Counted from the first letter of the stretch, positions 29,448-37,125 are shown. The stretch is 64,000 nucleotides of DNA from Candidatus Methanohalarchaeum thermophilum (GCA_001914405.1 MSDW01000001.1:62001-126000), one strand, 5' to 3'. Program-made: numbers and translations. The notes: generated from the letters alone by a model not told the origin.

Positions 29448-30104
29448 TTATGCCTCCTTTTTCTTTTGTTTTAGTAGTTTTTCGGCTGTTTTTTTGGCTT
29501 GTGGTGCGTTTGGTGCGTAACCATCAGCTCCTATCTTTTCCGCATAATCCTCTGAAATTGGAGCTCCACCAACCATCACCTTTACTCTTTCCCTCAACCC
29601 AGCTTTCTGTAAGTTTTCTATTATCTTAGGCATACCAGTCATCGAAGTAGTCATTAGCGCTGATAGTCCGAGTATGTCAGGTTTTTCTTTTTCAATGGAT
29701 TCCTGGAACTGTTCGGGTCTTACATCTCTTCCTAGGTCTATGACGTCGAAGCCGGCAGCATCAAAAATCGATTTCAAGACATTCTTTCCTATGTCATGTA
29801 TATCACCTTCTACTACTCCCAGCAAAACCTTCCCTGATACTCCTGTATCCTCAACATCGATATGCGGTTTCAGCACATCCATTGCTTCGTAGAGAGCTTC
29901 AGCCGACAACAAAATATCCGGCACATACGCCTCCCCCTCATCGTATCTGTCACTCATAATATTCATACCCTCAGCACACCCCTCCATCAACGCCCTATAC
30001 GGATCAACACCCTCATCCAAAGCCTGCTCAGCCAAACCACGACACCGATCCTTATCACCAGCAACCACCGCATCCGTCAACTCACCAAAAAGGTCATCAC
30101 TCAT
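29448..30104 (-). CDS. cobalamin (corrinoid) methyltransferase protein, MtaC/MtbC type
   Basis: A 218-residue two-domain corrinoid protein. Residues 1-90 form the helical cap (LMEGCAEGMNIMSDRYDEGEAYVP). Residues 92-210 form the B12-binding Rossmann domain with DIHDIGKN near 111, whose His is the lower cobalt ligand; GLSALMTTSMTGM and VMVGGAPISEDYAEKIGADGY are the usual SxL and GG motifs. It carries the methyl group between a substrate-specific methyltransferase and an acceptor methyltransferase. Its partner is the URO-D-type enzyme 4 bp downstream; no MtaB, MtmB, MtbB or MttB is in the window. Confidence 0.92.
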   Translation of the reverse strand: MSDDLFGELTDAVVAGDKDRCRGLAEQALDEGVDPYRALMEGCAEGMNIMSDRYDEGEAYVPDILLSAEALYEAMDVLKPHIDVEDTGVSGKVLLGVVEGDIHDIGKNVLKSIFDAAGFDVIDLGRDVRPEQFQESIEKEKPDILGLSALMTTSMTGMPKIIENLQKAGLRERVKVMVGGAPISEDYAEKIGADGYAPNAPQAKKTAEKLLKQKKKEA

Positions 30105-30346
30105 TTAAATCATCTTCATTTACCATTATGTAAAACATCCTAGATAAAGTTACTTAATTGACTAACTTAACATTGATTATGTTTTCGCATTGAAAATTAT
30201 CCGGTGTACTCCAACACTAAGAAAAAAGATATTTTACTACTTATACCATTAAAAAAATAAGTTATATTAAAAAATCACTATAGGAAATTATTATGTTCAT
30301 GTAAGTTCAATAGTCAAAAGCAGTAGCATTGTTACAGCTTGTTAAG
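30105..30346. promoter_or_regulatory. intergenic region between corrinoid operon and tRNA-Arg
   Basis: 241 bp of AT-rich DNA. It should carry the promoter of the corrinoid-protein/methyltransferase operon on the minus strand and that of the tRNA on the plus strand. Candidate TATA-like stretches lie around 30240-30300. I do not see a clear operator. Confidence 0.3.
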
Positions 30347-30437
30347 GGGCCCGTAGCCTAGTGGACAGGGCACCAGCCTTCTAACATATTTTAAGGTAGA
30401 TAGCTGGTGATCGCGGGTTCAAATCCCGCCGGGTCCG
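30347..30437 (+). tRNA. tRNA-Arg (anticodon UCU) with an 18-nt intron
   Basis: A full cloverleaf can be drawn. The acceptor GGGCCCG pairs with CGGGTCC (one G-U pair), followed by discriminator G. The D stem is GCCT/GGGC, the anticodon stem CCAGC/GCTGG and the T stem GCGGG/CCCGC with loop TTCAAAT. The anticodon loop reads CTTCTA, giving UCU, then an 18-nt insertion at 30384-30401 at the canonical 37/38 intron site, then A. CCA is not encoded, so RNase Z and CCA addition are needed. EndA, encoded at 53.7 kb, would remove the intron. Confidence 0.92.
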
Positions 30438-30510
30438 TATTCGTTGGCATACAACATTACTTTATTTTATTGCTTTTTTCTACTTCCTTCAACCTTTTCT
30501 TATTCCAAAG

Positions 30511-31004
30511 TTTATCTTCTGTGGGTTTGTAAGAGAGCAGTATAGGCCCCGTCCTTTATGAACGGGATACACAGACTTCTCTTACACAGAAAAAATGAAC
30601 CCTAGCACTTAAATGGTTCTAAGAGCAATTAAGGATATATAGCAGTTGGTTGGATTTGTCTGCCCTACCAAAAAGCGATCCCATGTCTCTTGAGGTATTT
30701 TAGCCAAGTTAAAGACCCCAAGACTCAACATCGAATAAGGTGTATCAGGGTAAACTTGAAACCTTTGTGAGTAGAGTTCTAGTGACTGATGTAGGAGCTA
30801 ACGAGGGGAAAATAAGCAGGAACCCATCTACGAGCTAATATATGGGTTTTTGTATTTGTCCTAATCCAATTCTTCTCCCAGGAGCAAAAAGTTCCAGGTG
30901 TTGATCCAGGTGTGGTGAGAGAAGGCCCGGATAGAAAAAAGCAAACTCCAATCCAGATAAGAAAGATACATCGGCAAGCTCTTCCCAATGGAGAGGTCAC
31001 CTCA
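30511..31004 (+). mobile_element. palindrome-ended non-autonomous element, family E copy 2
   Basis: LE: TTTATCTTCTGTGGGTTTG, the hairpin CCCCGTCCTTTATGAACGGG, then GATACACAGACTTCTC. RE: a hairpin near AGCTCTTCCCAATGGAGAGG, then TCACCTCAC. The 3' half shares GTTCTAGTGACTGATG-like and CTCCAATCCAGATAAG-like text with E3 at 63550. The LE resembles that of family D, so D and E may share ancestry. No supported gene. Confidence 0.6.
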
Positions 31005-31094
31005 CCTCCTTCAATATCTATAGGGAAGAAAACTAGTTACTGGCTCAATGGCTTGGGATATTTTTTTTTGTTTTAAGATGGTAAAACAATGCAA

Positions 31095-31154
31095 TTTATC
31101 TTTTGACTGAGAAGACACCTTCCTAAATCTTTTGATTAGGTAGGGGTAGTTCAC
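31095..31154 (+). repeat. solo hairpin element S3
   Basis: LE motif TTTATCTTTTGACTGAGAAG, the hairpin CCTAAATCTTTTGATTAGG, and the RE tail GGGGTAGTTCAC, with no interior. It is nearly the reverse complement of S5 at 32869. Confidence 0.65.
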
Positions 31155-31258
31155 TGTTAGTTATCCGTTTTATTCATTTTTTATGAATTAAGTGTTTTAA
31201 CCCAGTTGATTAATCATTTATCTAATTTTAAGGCAAGAGAGATCTTTTGGAGAGAAAA

Positions 31259-31291
31259 ATGTGGATTATTTTTTATGTAGGTCATTTTTAA
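31259..31291 (+). other. possible 10-codon leader ORF
   Basis: ATG at 31259 follows TTTTGGAGAGAAAA (ribosome-binding-like) and encodes MWIIFYVGHF before TAA. It could be a leader peptide of the two tiny membrane ORFs downstream, or chance. Below normal detection limits, so I give it low weight. Confidence 0.2.
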
Positions 31292-31308
31292 TTTTTAGGA
31301 GTTTTAAT

Positions 31309-31416
31309 TTGACTGAGGTTTTATTGGCTCTTGTAGTTAGTAATTTAAGCTTTGGGGCATATATCTTCAATATTACTGTTTCACACCTAATGTGGAGGAC
31401 AAAATTTGGATATTGA
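31309..31416 (+). CDS. putative tiny membrane protein (35 aa)
   Basis: A TTG start at 31309 follows TTTTTAGGAG. The product is 35 residues with one hydrophobic stretch (LLALVVSNLSFGAYIF) and a basic end (MWRTKFGY). It overlaps the next tiny ORF by 11 bp, and that ORF's GGAGG ribosome binding site lies inside it, which suggests coupled translation. I do not recognise the family. Confidence 0.35.
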   Translation: MTEVLLALVVSNLSFGAYIFNITVSHLMWRTKFGY

Positions 31417-31549
31417 CCTAAATAAGGCTATTGGAATTATTTTTGTTTTAATTGGTTTTTTTGTATTTTTTATGTATCATAAGCTGCTAACATCGATTAT
31501 TTTTTGGTCTATCGGAGTTGCAGTTTTTTTAGAGATCTTACTCAAGTAA
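31406..31549 (+). CDS. putative tiny membrane protein (47 aa)
   Basis: A TTG start at 31406 is preceded at good distance by TGGAGGAC (31393-31400). The 47-residue product has two hydrophobic segments (AIGIIFVLIGFFVFFM and SIIFWSIGVAVFLEILL) separated by a short basic turn (YHKLLT), so it would form a helical hairpin in the membrane. The ribosome binding site and a continuous hydrophobic pattern make chance less likely. Family unknown; no conserved charged residues point to a function. Confidence 0.45.
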   Translation: MDIDLNKAIGIIFVLIGFFVFFMYHKLLTSIIFWSIGVAVFLEILLK

Positions 31550-31772
31550 TTTCTCTTTATGTAATTTTAATATAAGACCATAATTTACTTATTTAATTGA
31601 TTAAATCCGTATTTTTTTATTTTATAGCTATTTTCTTATTAAATACAAGTTTTAGTGGGATTAAAGTTGCTTATTTTTGTATTAATACATTTTTTATTTA
31701 TTTAAATTTCTCTTTTTTATAGGTTATATTTTTTTGTTCGCTTCGGTTGCAAGGAATGTTCATTCAATCTTA

Positions 31773-32090
31773 CTTCATCTTAATGGTTGAGAAGACCTCC
31801 TCCAAAATCTCTGATCCTGGTAGAGGGATAAATCAACCCATAAGGATTAAATGGCTTCGTTTCTTAGGTTTTGGTTCATAGGCAGGAGTTGTGGCCAAAC
31901 CAATAGCCCGTGGACAGATTGAGAACCCTGTATATCAAGCTTGCTGGCTGAACCAAAGAACCTCTCCAAAAAAGCTTCTTGGATAACCCCGGCCCTAGAT
32001 TAAGATGATTTGACAGCGGCAAGAAGTAAAGCTCTCGCACCCTGGAAAACTCCTCCTAAAATCTTTGATTTTGGTAGAGAAAGAAGTCAC
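31773..32090 (+). mobile_element. palindrome-ended non-autonomous element, family B copy 3
   Basis: LE: CTTCATCTTAATGGTTGAG with AAGAC, the hairpin TCCAAAATCTCTGATCCTGG, then GATAAATCAACCC. RE: CTCCTAAAATCTTTGATTTT with a hairpin, then AGAAAGAAGTCAC. The interior matches B4 at 36801 (AATAGCCCGTGGACA, AAAAAGCTTCTTGGATAACC). It faces family C copy 2 tail-to-tail. 31550-31772 is very AT-rich with nothing else seen. Confidence 0.7.
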
Positions 32091-32094
32091 TCCT

Positions 32095-32568
32095 GTGACC
32101 TCCCCTCCTATCTCACTCAGAGATGTAGATAAGGAGCTTCCAATCATCCACAAGACCAGCATAACATTTAAAAGGTTATTGAGTTGCTAACTAGTGCTCT
32201 AATTAGGTAGAAACGATCTACCTGATGTTCCAGGGCTCAAGGAACTAGGTCTCACACTACCAAGCCTTTCACTATTTTTGCTTAGTTATAGATTCCAGAT
32301 CACAGGAAAACATCCTCCTAACCCATCACGTATTTATCGCGATAAGAATTATCTGTTGTTTGAGTACCTAGCTACGTGAACTACCCTCAATCAGAGACTT
32401 AGGAAGGGTATTTCCCACTAAATAATTTAAAATTGGCTTATGGAACTGATTAACCTCTTAACTATAATCCCCATAATGTCTTAGATCATATAATTATTCC
32501 AATTCATCCCACCAACATACTTCACTAGATTCGATTTGGAAGAGGACTTCTCGGTTATAAGCTAAAAT
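32095..32568 (-). mobile_element. family C element copy 2, with a nested solo hairpin
   Basis: RE in reverse GTGACCTCCCCTCC through AAGGAGCTTCC; LE in reverse GATTCGATTTGGAAGAGGAC then TTCTCGGTTATAAGC. The interior (AGACCAGCATAAC, CGCGATAAGAAT) matches the other two C copies. A separate hairpin unit lies at 32376-32433 where the copy at 50500 runs on without a break. No supported gene; 32569-32677 is the promoter region of the 64-aa gene. Confidence 0.68.
32376..32433 (-). repeat. solo hairpin element S4 nested in family C copy 2
   Basis: GTGAACTACCCTC, the hairpin AATCAGAGACTTAGG, then GTATTTCCCACTAAATAATT: reversed RE, hairpin and reversed LE with no interior. Confidence 0.55.
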
Positions 32569-32677
32569 TTTTGGTAATAATCTAAACTCTATTTAATTTA
32601 TTTAAAAAGTATTTTAATAGCTTTAAAAAGTTTTATAGTCCTATAAGAACAATATTACATAATAGAGGTTATTAAAA

Positions 32678-32872
32678 ATGGTTTGGGCTTTATCAAATTT
32701 AGATGAAAATGATGTAGATAAAATAAAGAAATTAGAAGAAGAAACTGGAATACAATTACTTAGTTTTTCAAATTACAATATAGACTTCGCAGAACTCAAC
32801 GATGAGCAAACCAAAAAAATACAAGAACTAGAAAAAAAACTAGATGTATCGCTAGTTGCAGTATCAAAGTGA
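32678..32872 (+). CDS. small two-repeat protein of unknown function
   Basis: A 64-residue acidic protein with ATG at 32678, about 36 bp after the reversed LE of the preceding element. It consists of two similar halves of about 24 residues: LDENDVDKIKKLEEETGIQL and LNDEQTKKIQELEKKLDVSL, each followed by a short beta-like end (LSFS / VAVS). Each half looks like a helix-strand unit, so the protein may pair with itself. I recall similar hypothetical proteins in methanogens but no function. The stop TGA comes from the GTGAAC right end of solo hairpin S5. Confidence 0.6.
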   Translation: MVWALSNLDENDVDKIKKLEEETGIQLLSFSNYNIDFAELNDEQTKKIQELEKKLDVSLVAVSK

Positions 32873-32930
32873 ACTACCCCTACCTAATCAAAAGATTAGG
32901 AAGGTGTCTTCTCAGTCAAATAGATAAACT
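32869..32930 (-). repeat. solo hairpin element S5, overlapping a host stop codon
   Basis: GTGAACTACCCC, the hairpin CCTAATCAAAAGATTAGG, then TGTCTTCTCAGTC and AAATAGATAAA. The GTGA contributes the stop codon of the small gene at 32678. Confidence 0.65.
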
Positions 32931-33020
32931 AATCCCTTTCCCTGAAAGGCAAAAGAATTCCAGAAGGAATCCAAATTAAACTCTAACTACCAATTTCCAC
33001 TAAAAACCACATTTATCTAC

Positions 33021-33330
33021 GTCAACTACCCCTCCCTAGATCAGAGATTTATTTAGGAAGGGGCTTAAAAAAGCCTCTGTAGAAGGGATAGGAAATTAGC
33101 CTAATGCAATGTCCCCTCAAAGGATGGGGGCAAGGTGAGCTACGTTCGGAGCTGAATGTCTGACAAATACACCCTGCGGGTACCTCCCAAGCCACCAGGC
33201 TCTGGACGTCCAAGCCGGACGAAACACGCCGACGCCGCCAACCCAATGGCATGCAACACCACCTTAGACCCCCTAACACCTGCCCCAACATTGGCAATGG
33301 GAAATAACTCACCCCTGGCAAGATGAGGCC
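33021..33330 (-). mobile_element. palindrome-ended element, unclassified, GC-richer interior
   Basis: RE in reverse GTCAACTACCCCTCC, a hairpin around GATCAGAGATTTATTTAGG, then GGGGCTT. The interior is visibly GC-richer than anywhere nearby and contains open frames without recognisable family signal. A degraded transposase remnant is possible. No clear left end; A-rich low-complexity sequence follows at 33330-33406. Confidence 0.4.
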
Positions 33331-33406
33331 AAAAAAACTTTCGGCACAAAAAAAACTACCAGAACAAAAAACGAAAACAAAACGAAAAAACAAAAACAGA
33401 AAAGAA

Positions 33407-33777
33407 GTCAACTACCCACCACCTAATCAGAGATTAGGAGGGGGCTTGCGTATGGCACCACCAGACCATAGTGGCAATTTAATTGTCGGTGGACTTCACT
33501 CAATCCCTTCTATGGGAGTGGAGAGGCACATAGACATGGCTTCACACTCGCTTCAGCGTCCCCGACTCCCGGGGCCAGTTGACCGTGGCCCGTGTCCTGC
33601 TGGGAACCCGTGCGTGGTAGGGCGGGGCAACCGCTTTGAGGTTCTTTTGCCCGCAGGACACATCAAAGATTATTATTTCTTCAATTCATTTAAATTATAC
33701 GGAGGTGAGAAGTCGCAATTCCTCCCCCACCAAATCAAAGATTTGGAGAGGGTCTCCTTGCGACAATTAAGATGAAC
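33407..33777 (-). mobile_element. palindrome-ended element, unclassified (single copy here)
   Basis: RE in reverse GTCAACTACCCACC, the hairpin CCTAATCAGAGATTAGG, then GGGGCTT. LE in reverse: the hairpin CCAAATCAAAGATTTGG, then AGGGTCTCC, then CAATTAAGATGAAC. The interior is GC-rich with no close copy in the window. 33778-34185 is A-rich and T-poor, without a supported gene. Confidence 0.5.
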
Positions 33778-34329
33778 ACAGGTACCCAAAAAGTATTTGC
33801 TCAAAACAAAAACGGAGCACCATTGAAGCCCTACAAAACCCACTAAAGCTAAACACCTATTGGAAAAGGGAAGAAAAGCAAAAGATAGTAAAAAGAACAC
33901 CCCTCACAATCCAACTAAACTACAAAAACAAGAGAAAAAAACCAAAAAAAAGTTACCCTAGAAATCGGCCCCTAACTACTCAAAAATAGGATCTTCAGTG
34001 ATTACAGACAACAAAGAACTAAAAACCGGTGAACTGCAACCAAGAAACAACATCTCAAAAAAACTACAGGAGAAAAGAAAAAATCAAAAACAAAGAACAC
34101 ACAGAAACACAAGATACAGAAAACCCAAATCCAATAACAAAAAAAGAAGAGAAGAGATAAGTGGTTAGCTCCTTCAATCAGACACAAGAAAAACACCCAT
34201 ATCAGGCTAGCGAAGGAACTCAAAGAGTTTTGCCTATTGACAAGATAATGATAGAAGTAGGTAAGGTTCCTCTGATACCTAACCTAAAGACCGACTTGAT
34301 GTACAGGGGGCAGTGTTTAACGATTCAGG

Positions 34330-34545
34330 GTTCAAGACAAGAGCACTATCAGTAGGTCCTCGCTGATTCTCGGATAGAGGATTGGGTATTAAGAAAGAGA
34401 GAGGTATTTAATCTTTTATATCCTTAATACTTTCGTTTTGAGCCACAGGTACTTGGAGCTTACCCGAAATCTCCAAATATACATTTATATTTGCTTCTAA
34501 TGCTATTCCGCCATTCATACTACCACTGAAGCAGATAGACTTTCT
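34330..34545 (+). mobile_element. degenerate element fragment, family F
   Basis: Shares with 28230-28330 a GAGCTTACCCGAAATCTCC-like start, a TTGCTTCTAATGCTATTCC-like middle and CTACCACTGAAGCAGATAG near the end. Neither end hairpin is clear. The region 34185-34330 before it contains a short open frame with no recognisable product. Confidence 0.35.
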
Positions 34546-34635
34546 GGCAAAAATTTTTGTAACTACATTTCTAAGTAGTTAGATAGTTTTGTAATTAAGC
34601 TGGGTCTGTGTATTGTGAACTACTCCTGCCTAATT

Positions 34636-35728
34636 TTAGATTAGGAAGGGGCTTCCAAGGACTTTTTCTGTGTCATAATCTTGTTTCTCTATTGATGCCT
34701 TGGTTTTGGGCTGGTTCACGACAGCCCCGTCTCCAGCCATGTAGGCGAAAGACCTATAAAGGATATTTTTAGCTCCATTCAAGTCAGCATTATAGTTCTT
34801 TAAGCCACAGGTATTGCAATCGAATCTAGCTTGTGTTGGTCTATCTGTGTTCTCGCTACCACAGCGATGACAAGTCACCGAAGTGAGTCGTTCACTCACC
34901 TTAATTACTCCTATTCCCTTTTCCTTGGCTTTATAAATAATCATCTTAGTTAGTTTATAATAAGGCATTGTATTCGATATCCGATTCATTCGATTCCCCC
35001 TACCTGTATCTCTGTTACCTAGGCCCTTGAGGTCACCCAAAACAACCAACGCACCCTCTTCATCTGCCCTCCCCACGATTTCTCTAGATACGTTGTGCAA
35101 TCTATCTTCAATAACCCTACTCTACTCTCCTTGTCTTTAACCTCTTTTACTTTAGACTGAGATTTCTCTTGTAACTGTTTTCTTAAGTAAGCGTAATGTC
35201 CTCTAATCCCTCTAACACCTCTGCCATATAGACTTAGGGTTCCCGTTATCAGAAGTGGACACGGTCACACCCACAACCCTTTCCCCCAAGTCAATGGCAA
35301 GAATGTTTTTAGGAGACTGTGGCTCTACTCCAAAACCAACTGAAAGATGCAACTCAAAACCATAAGGTTTCCACACAACCTTAGAATCACTTATTTCATA
35401 TTCTTCTTTTATTGGTTCATGTGGTTTATATTGGAACCCCAACTCCACCCCAAACACCAGAAACAGGTATCTTAGCCCAATAACTAAATTCATTGGTGTT
35501 TTTGGCTTTCTCCACTCTAAATGTATCATTTCTTAGGAACAATGGATAGGTGTGTTTTTCTTTGAGTTTGTTTTTGTCAATATATTTGTCCATTGCTTGT
35601 TTGGTCGCTGAATACAAGTCATTTGTTTCTCCTCGGAGGTATCCATTGGCGTTGCATAATTCTTTGATTAGTAATCCCTTTTTTTCTTTTTGTAGGCTCC
35701 AGTATCCTGCAAACGATGGTTTTTTCAA
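34636..35728 (-). pseudogene. tnpB: tnpB pseudogene (T1)
   Basis: TnpB is the RNA-guided RuvC-type nuclease of IS200/IS605 and IS1341 elements. Three frames must be joined: 35426-35728, 35212-35529 and 34636-35100. They give the wedge-like N-terminal part, then ILAIDLGERVVGVTV (first RuvC Asp), then VVLGDLKGLGNRDTGRGN, the zinc ribbon CHRCGSENTD with CNTCG, and ADLNGAKNI (last RuvC Asp). At least two frameshifts break it. The C-terminus (KVLGSPFLI) runs into the RE hairpin, as usual for tnpB. Where many TnpB read i-E-D-L this one reads L-G-D-L, so the second acidic residue may be absent or displaced. Confidence 0.8.
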
Positions 35729-35844
35729 CTTTCACTCTTCATTTCTTCATCTAGTTTTTCTCTAACTAAACTTGAAAGATTTATGTGATTTTCTTCTAAC
35801 CACTCAACTTGGTCTTCTCTAATAGTTATAGCTTTATTTTTCAT
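35725..35844 (-). CDS. 39-aa ribbon-helix-helix protein of T1
   Basis: An intact ORF of 39 residues with ATG at 35844: a beta-strand MKNKAITIRE, then helix DQVEWLEENH, then INLSSLVREKLDEEM, the standard RHH (CopG/Arc-like) layout. Its TGA overlaps the TTG that opens tnpB (TTGA at 35725-35728). A near-identical ORF lies in T2 at 56170. It could repress tnpB or the guide RNA, or help in transposition. It is intact although tnpB is broken. Confidence 0.65.
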   Translation of the reverse strand: MKNKAITIREDQVEWLEENHINLSSLVREKLDEEMKSES

Positions 35845-36026
35845 AGAAACACTTCCTTTATTCCCATCCCCAAATAATATCTATAACATTTTCTACATAA
35901 ATAATTCTTGATTGGAAAGCCTATATACCTCTCTAATCCAAATAAAGAACCAATTCACCACCCACCTAAACCAAAGATTTAGAAAGGTAACTTCTTGGTT
36001 AACAGGTTAAAAGATGGTGTTGTTTA

Positions 36027-36677
36027 ATGAATTCGTTTGATGAAGTATTTATTAGGCCTAATAGAATCAGATTAGATGATGTTTTTAAAAATCCACCTTT
36101 TAAGAATTGGAAAAAGGGTGATTTCAGTGATTCTTTGAGGGATAAAGTTGAAAATTATAAAAAAGAGGTTTTTGATAATTCTGAGCCACGAGCTACCTAT
36201 AGTTTTTATAAAACGGATGAAATTAATATAGAGAAACAAGATCCGCCTGAGGGGCTATTAAGTTCTGATTATTTGGTCTTAGGAGCCTTGACGATTGGTA
36301 GGAAAATTAATAGAGACCAGATTAAGTCTTCGGGTAATTTGGTCGTTGATGCTTTAGAGAATATAATTCTTTCGGAGTTTAAAAGAGAGGTTGCTTATCA
36401 GATTAAGGGCTTATCAGATAAGAGAGGGTTTAACACGACTAGATTACTTACACCTGGGTCAGGTAATGTGGACTGGGCAGTCAAGAACCAGAGATGGGTT
36501 GCAGAAAATGTCAATCTAGATCAGATAGATGTTGAATTAAATTCTTCTGGATTTTTGGTTCCAGAGAAGTCAACTGTATTAGTTATGGGAGTAGGTAGAG
36601 AAATAGATCAAGCAAAAAATCTTTTTACCTGCAAGGGATGTAAAAGAGAAGACTGTGATTACTACAAAGAAAGCTAG
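36027..36677 (+). CDS. MetH-activation-domain-like protein (corrinoid reactivation candidate)
   Basis: A 216-residue protein resembling the activation domain of B12-dependent methionine synthase: TRLLTPGSGNVDWAVKNQRW near 139 corresponds to the RxSPGYG-type SAM-binding loop, and GFLVPEKSTVLVMGVGREI near 175 to the following conserved segment. The end carries Cys in CKGCKREDCDYY (CX2CX4C), a possible iron-sulfur site. There is no methionine synthase here, so a stand-alone role in reductive remethylation of a corrinoid protein is plausible, perhaps for the pair at 28.4-30.1 kb. That link is inference. The start follows the left end of relic T1 by 14 bp. Confidence 0.72.
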   Translation: MNSFDEVFIRPNRIRLDDVFKNPPFKNWKKGDFSDSLRDKVENYKKEVFDNSEPRATYSFYKTDEINIEKQDPPEGLLSSDYLVLGALTIGRKINRDQIKSSGNLVVDALENIILSEFKREVAYQIKGLSDKRGFNTTRLLTPGSGNVDWAVKNQRWVAENVNLDQIDVELNSSGFLVPEKSTVLVMGVGREIDQAKNLFTCKGCKREDCDYYKES

Positions 36678-36800
36678 TAGAGGATTAATTTATTTTTAAA
36701 ATATATTTAAAGCCTTTTACTTCTTATTTCTTATTAGTTAGTTATTGATTTCTCACTATTTTTTAAAAATTAAAGATTTATGATTGGTATAAAGAGTTAA

Positions 36801-37125
36801 TTTTATCTTAGTGGTTGAGAAGACTCTTTCCTGATCTTTGGTTTTGGTAGAGAGATGAATCAACCTGAGGAGGTAAATGATTCTGTGTGTTAAGTTTTGG
36901 GTATAGGACAGGGACGTGGCCGAAGTTTATAGCCCGTGGACATGAGAGCATCTGTACCCACCCATTGAGTATTAAAGTTCCATGGATGAACCAGAGGACC
37001 TTCCCAAAAAGCTTCTTGGATAACCCTGGCCCAGGACTGAGATTGGATGACAGCGGCAGGAAGTAAACCCCTTTGACTCTGGAACACTCTTCCTGATCTC
37101 TGATTTTGGTAGGGGAGGAAGTCAC
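36801..37125 (+). mobile_element. palindrome-ended non-autonomous element, family B copy 4
   Basis: LE: TTTTATCTTAGTGGTTGAG with AAGAC, the hairpin CCTGATCTTTGGTTTTGG, then AGAGATGAATCAACC. RE: CTCTTCCTGATCTCTGATTT with a hairpin, then GAGGAAGTCAC. The interior is closely similar to B3. The rest of 36678-37281 holds the pstS promoter: an 11-T run at 37170-37180 and TATA-like text around 37193-37220. Confidence 0.72.

Larger units (their letters stand above)
34615..36013 (-). mobile_element. IS1341-type TnpB element relic T1, with RHH gene
   Basis: A 1.4-kb element on the minus strand. The LE (reversed at 35955-36013) has the hairpin ACCTAAACCAAAGATTTAG, then GTAACTTCTTGG and AACAGGTTAAAAG. 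The RE (reversed at 34615-34657) is GTGAACTACTCCTGCC, a hairpin around TAATTTTAGATTA, then GGGGCTTCC. Contents in order are a 39-aa RHH gene and a frameshifted tnpB; there is no tnpA. Its ends match those of the short non-autonomous elements, which makes it their likely parent type. The left end lies 14 bp before the MetH-activation-like gene. Confidence 0.75.

Noticed and set aside
33323-33775. A 150-codon plus-strand frame
   Set aside because: It spans low-complexity A-rich sequence, an element border and a GC-rich interior; the product is low-complexity and unlike any family I know.
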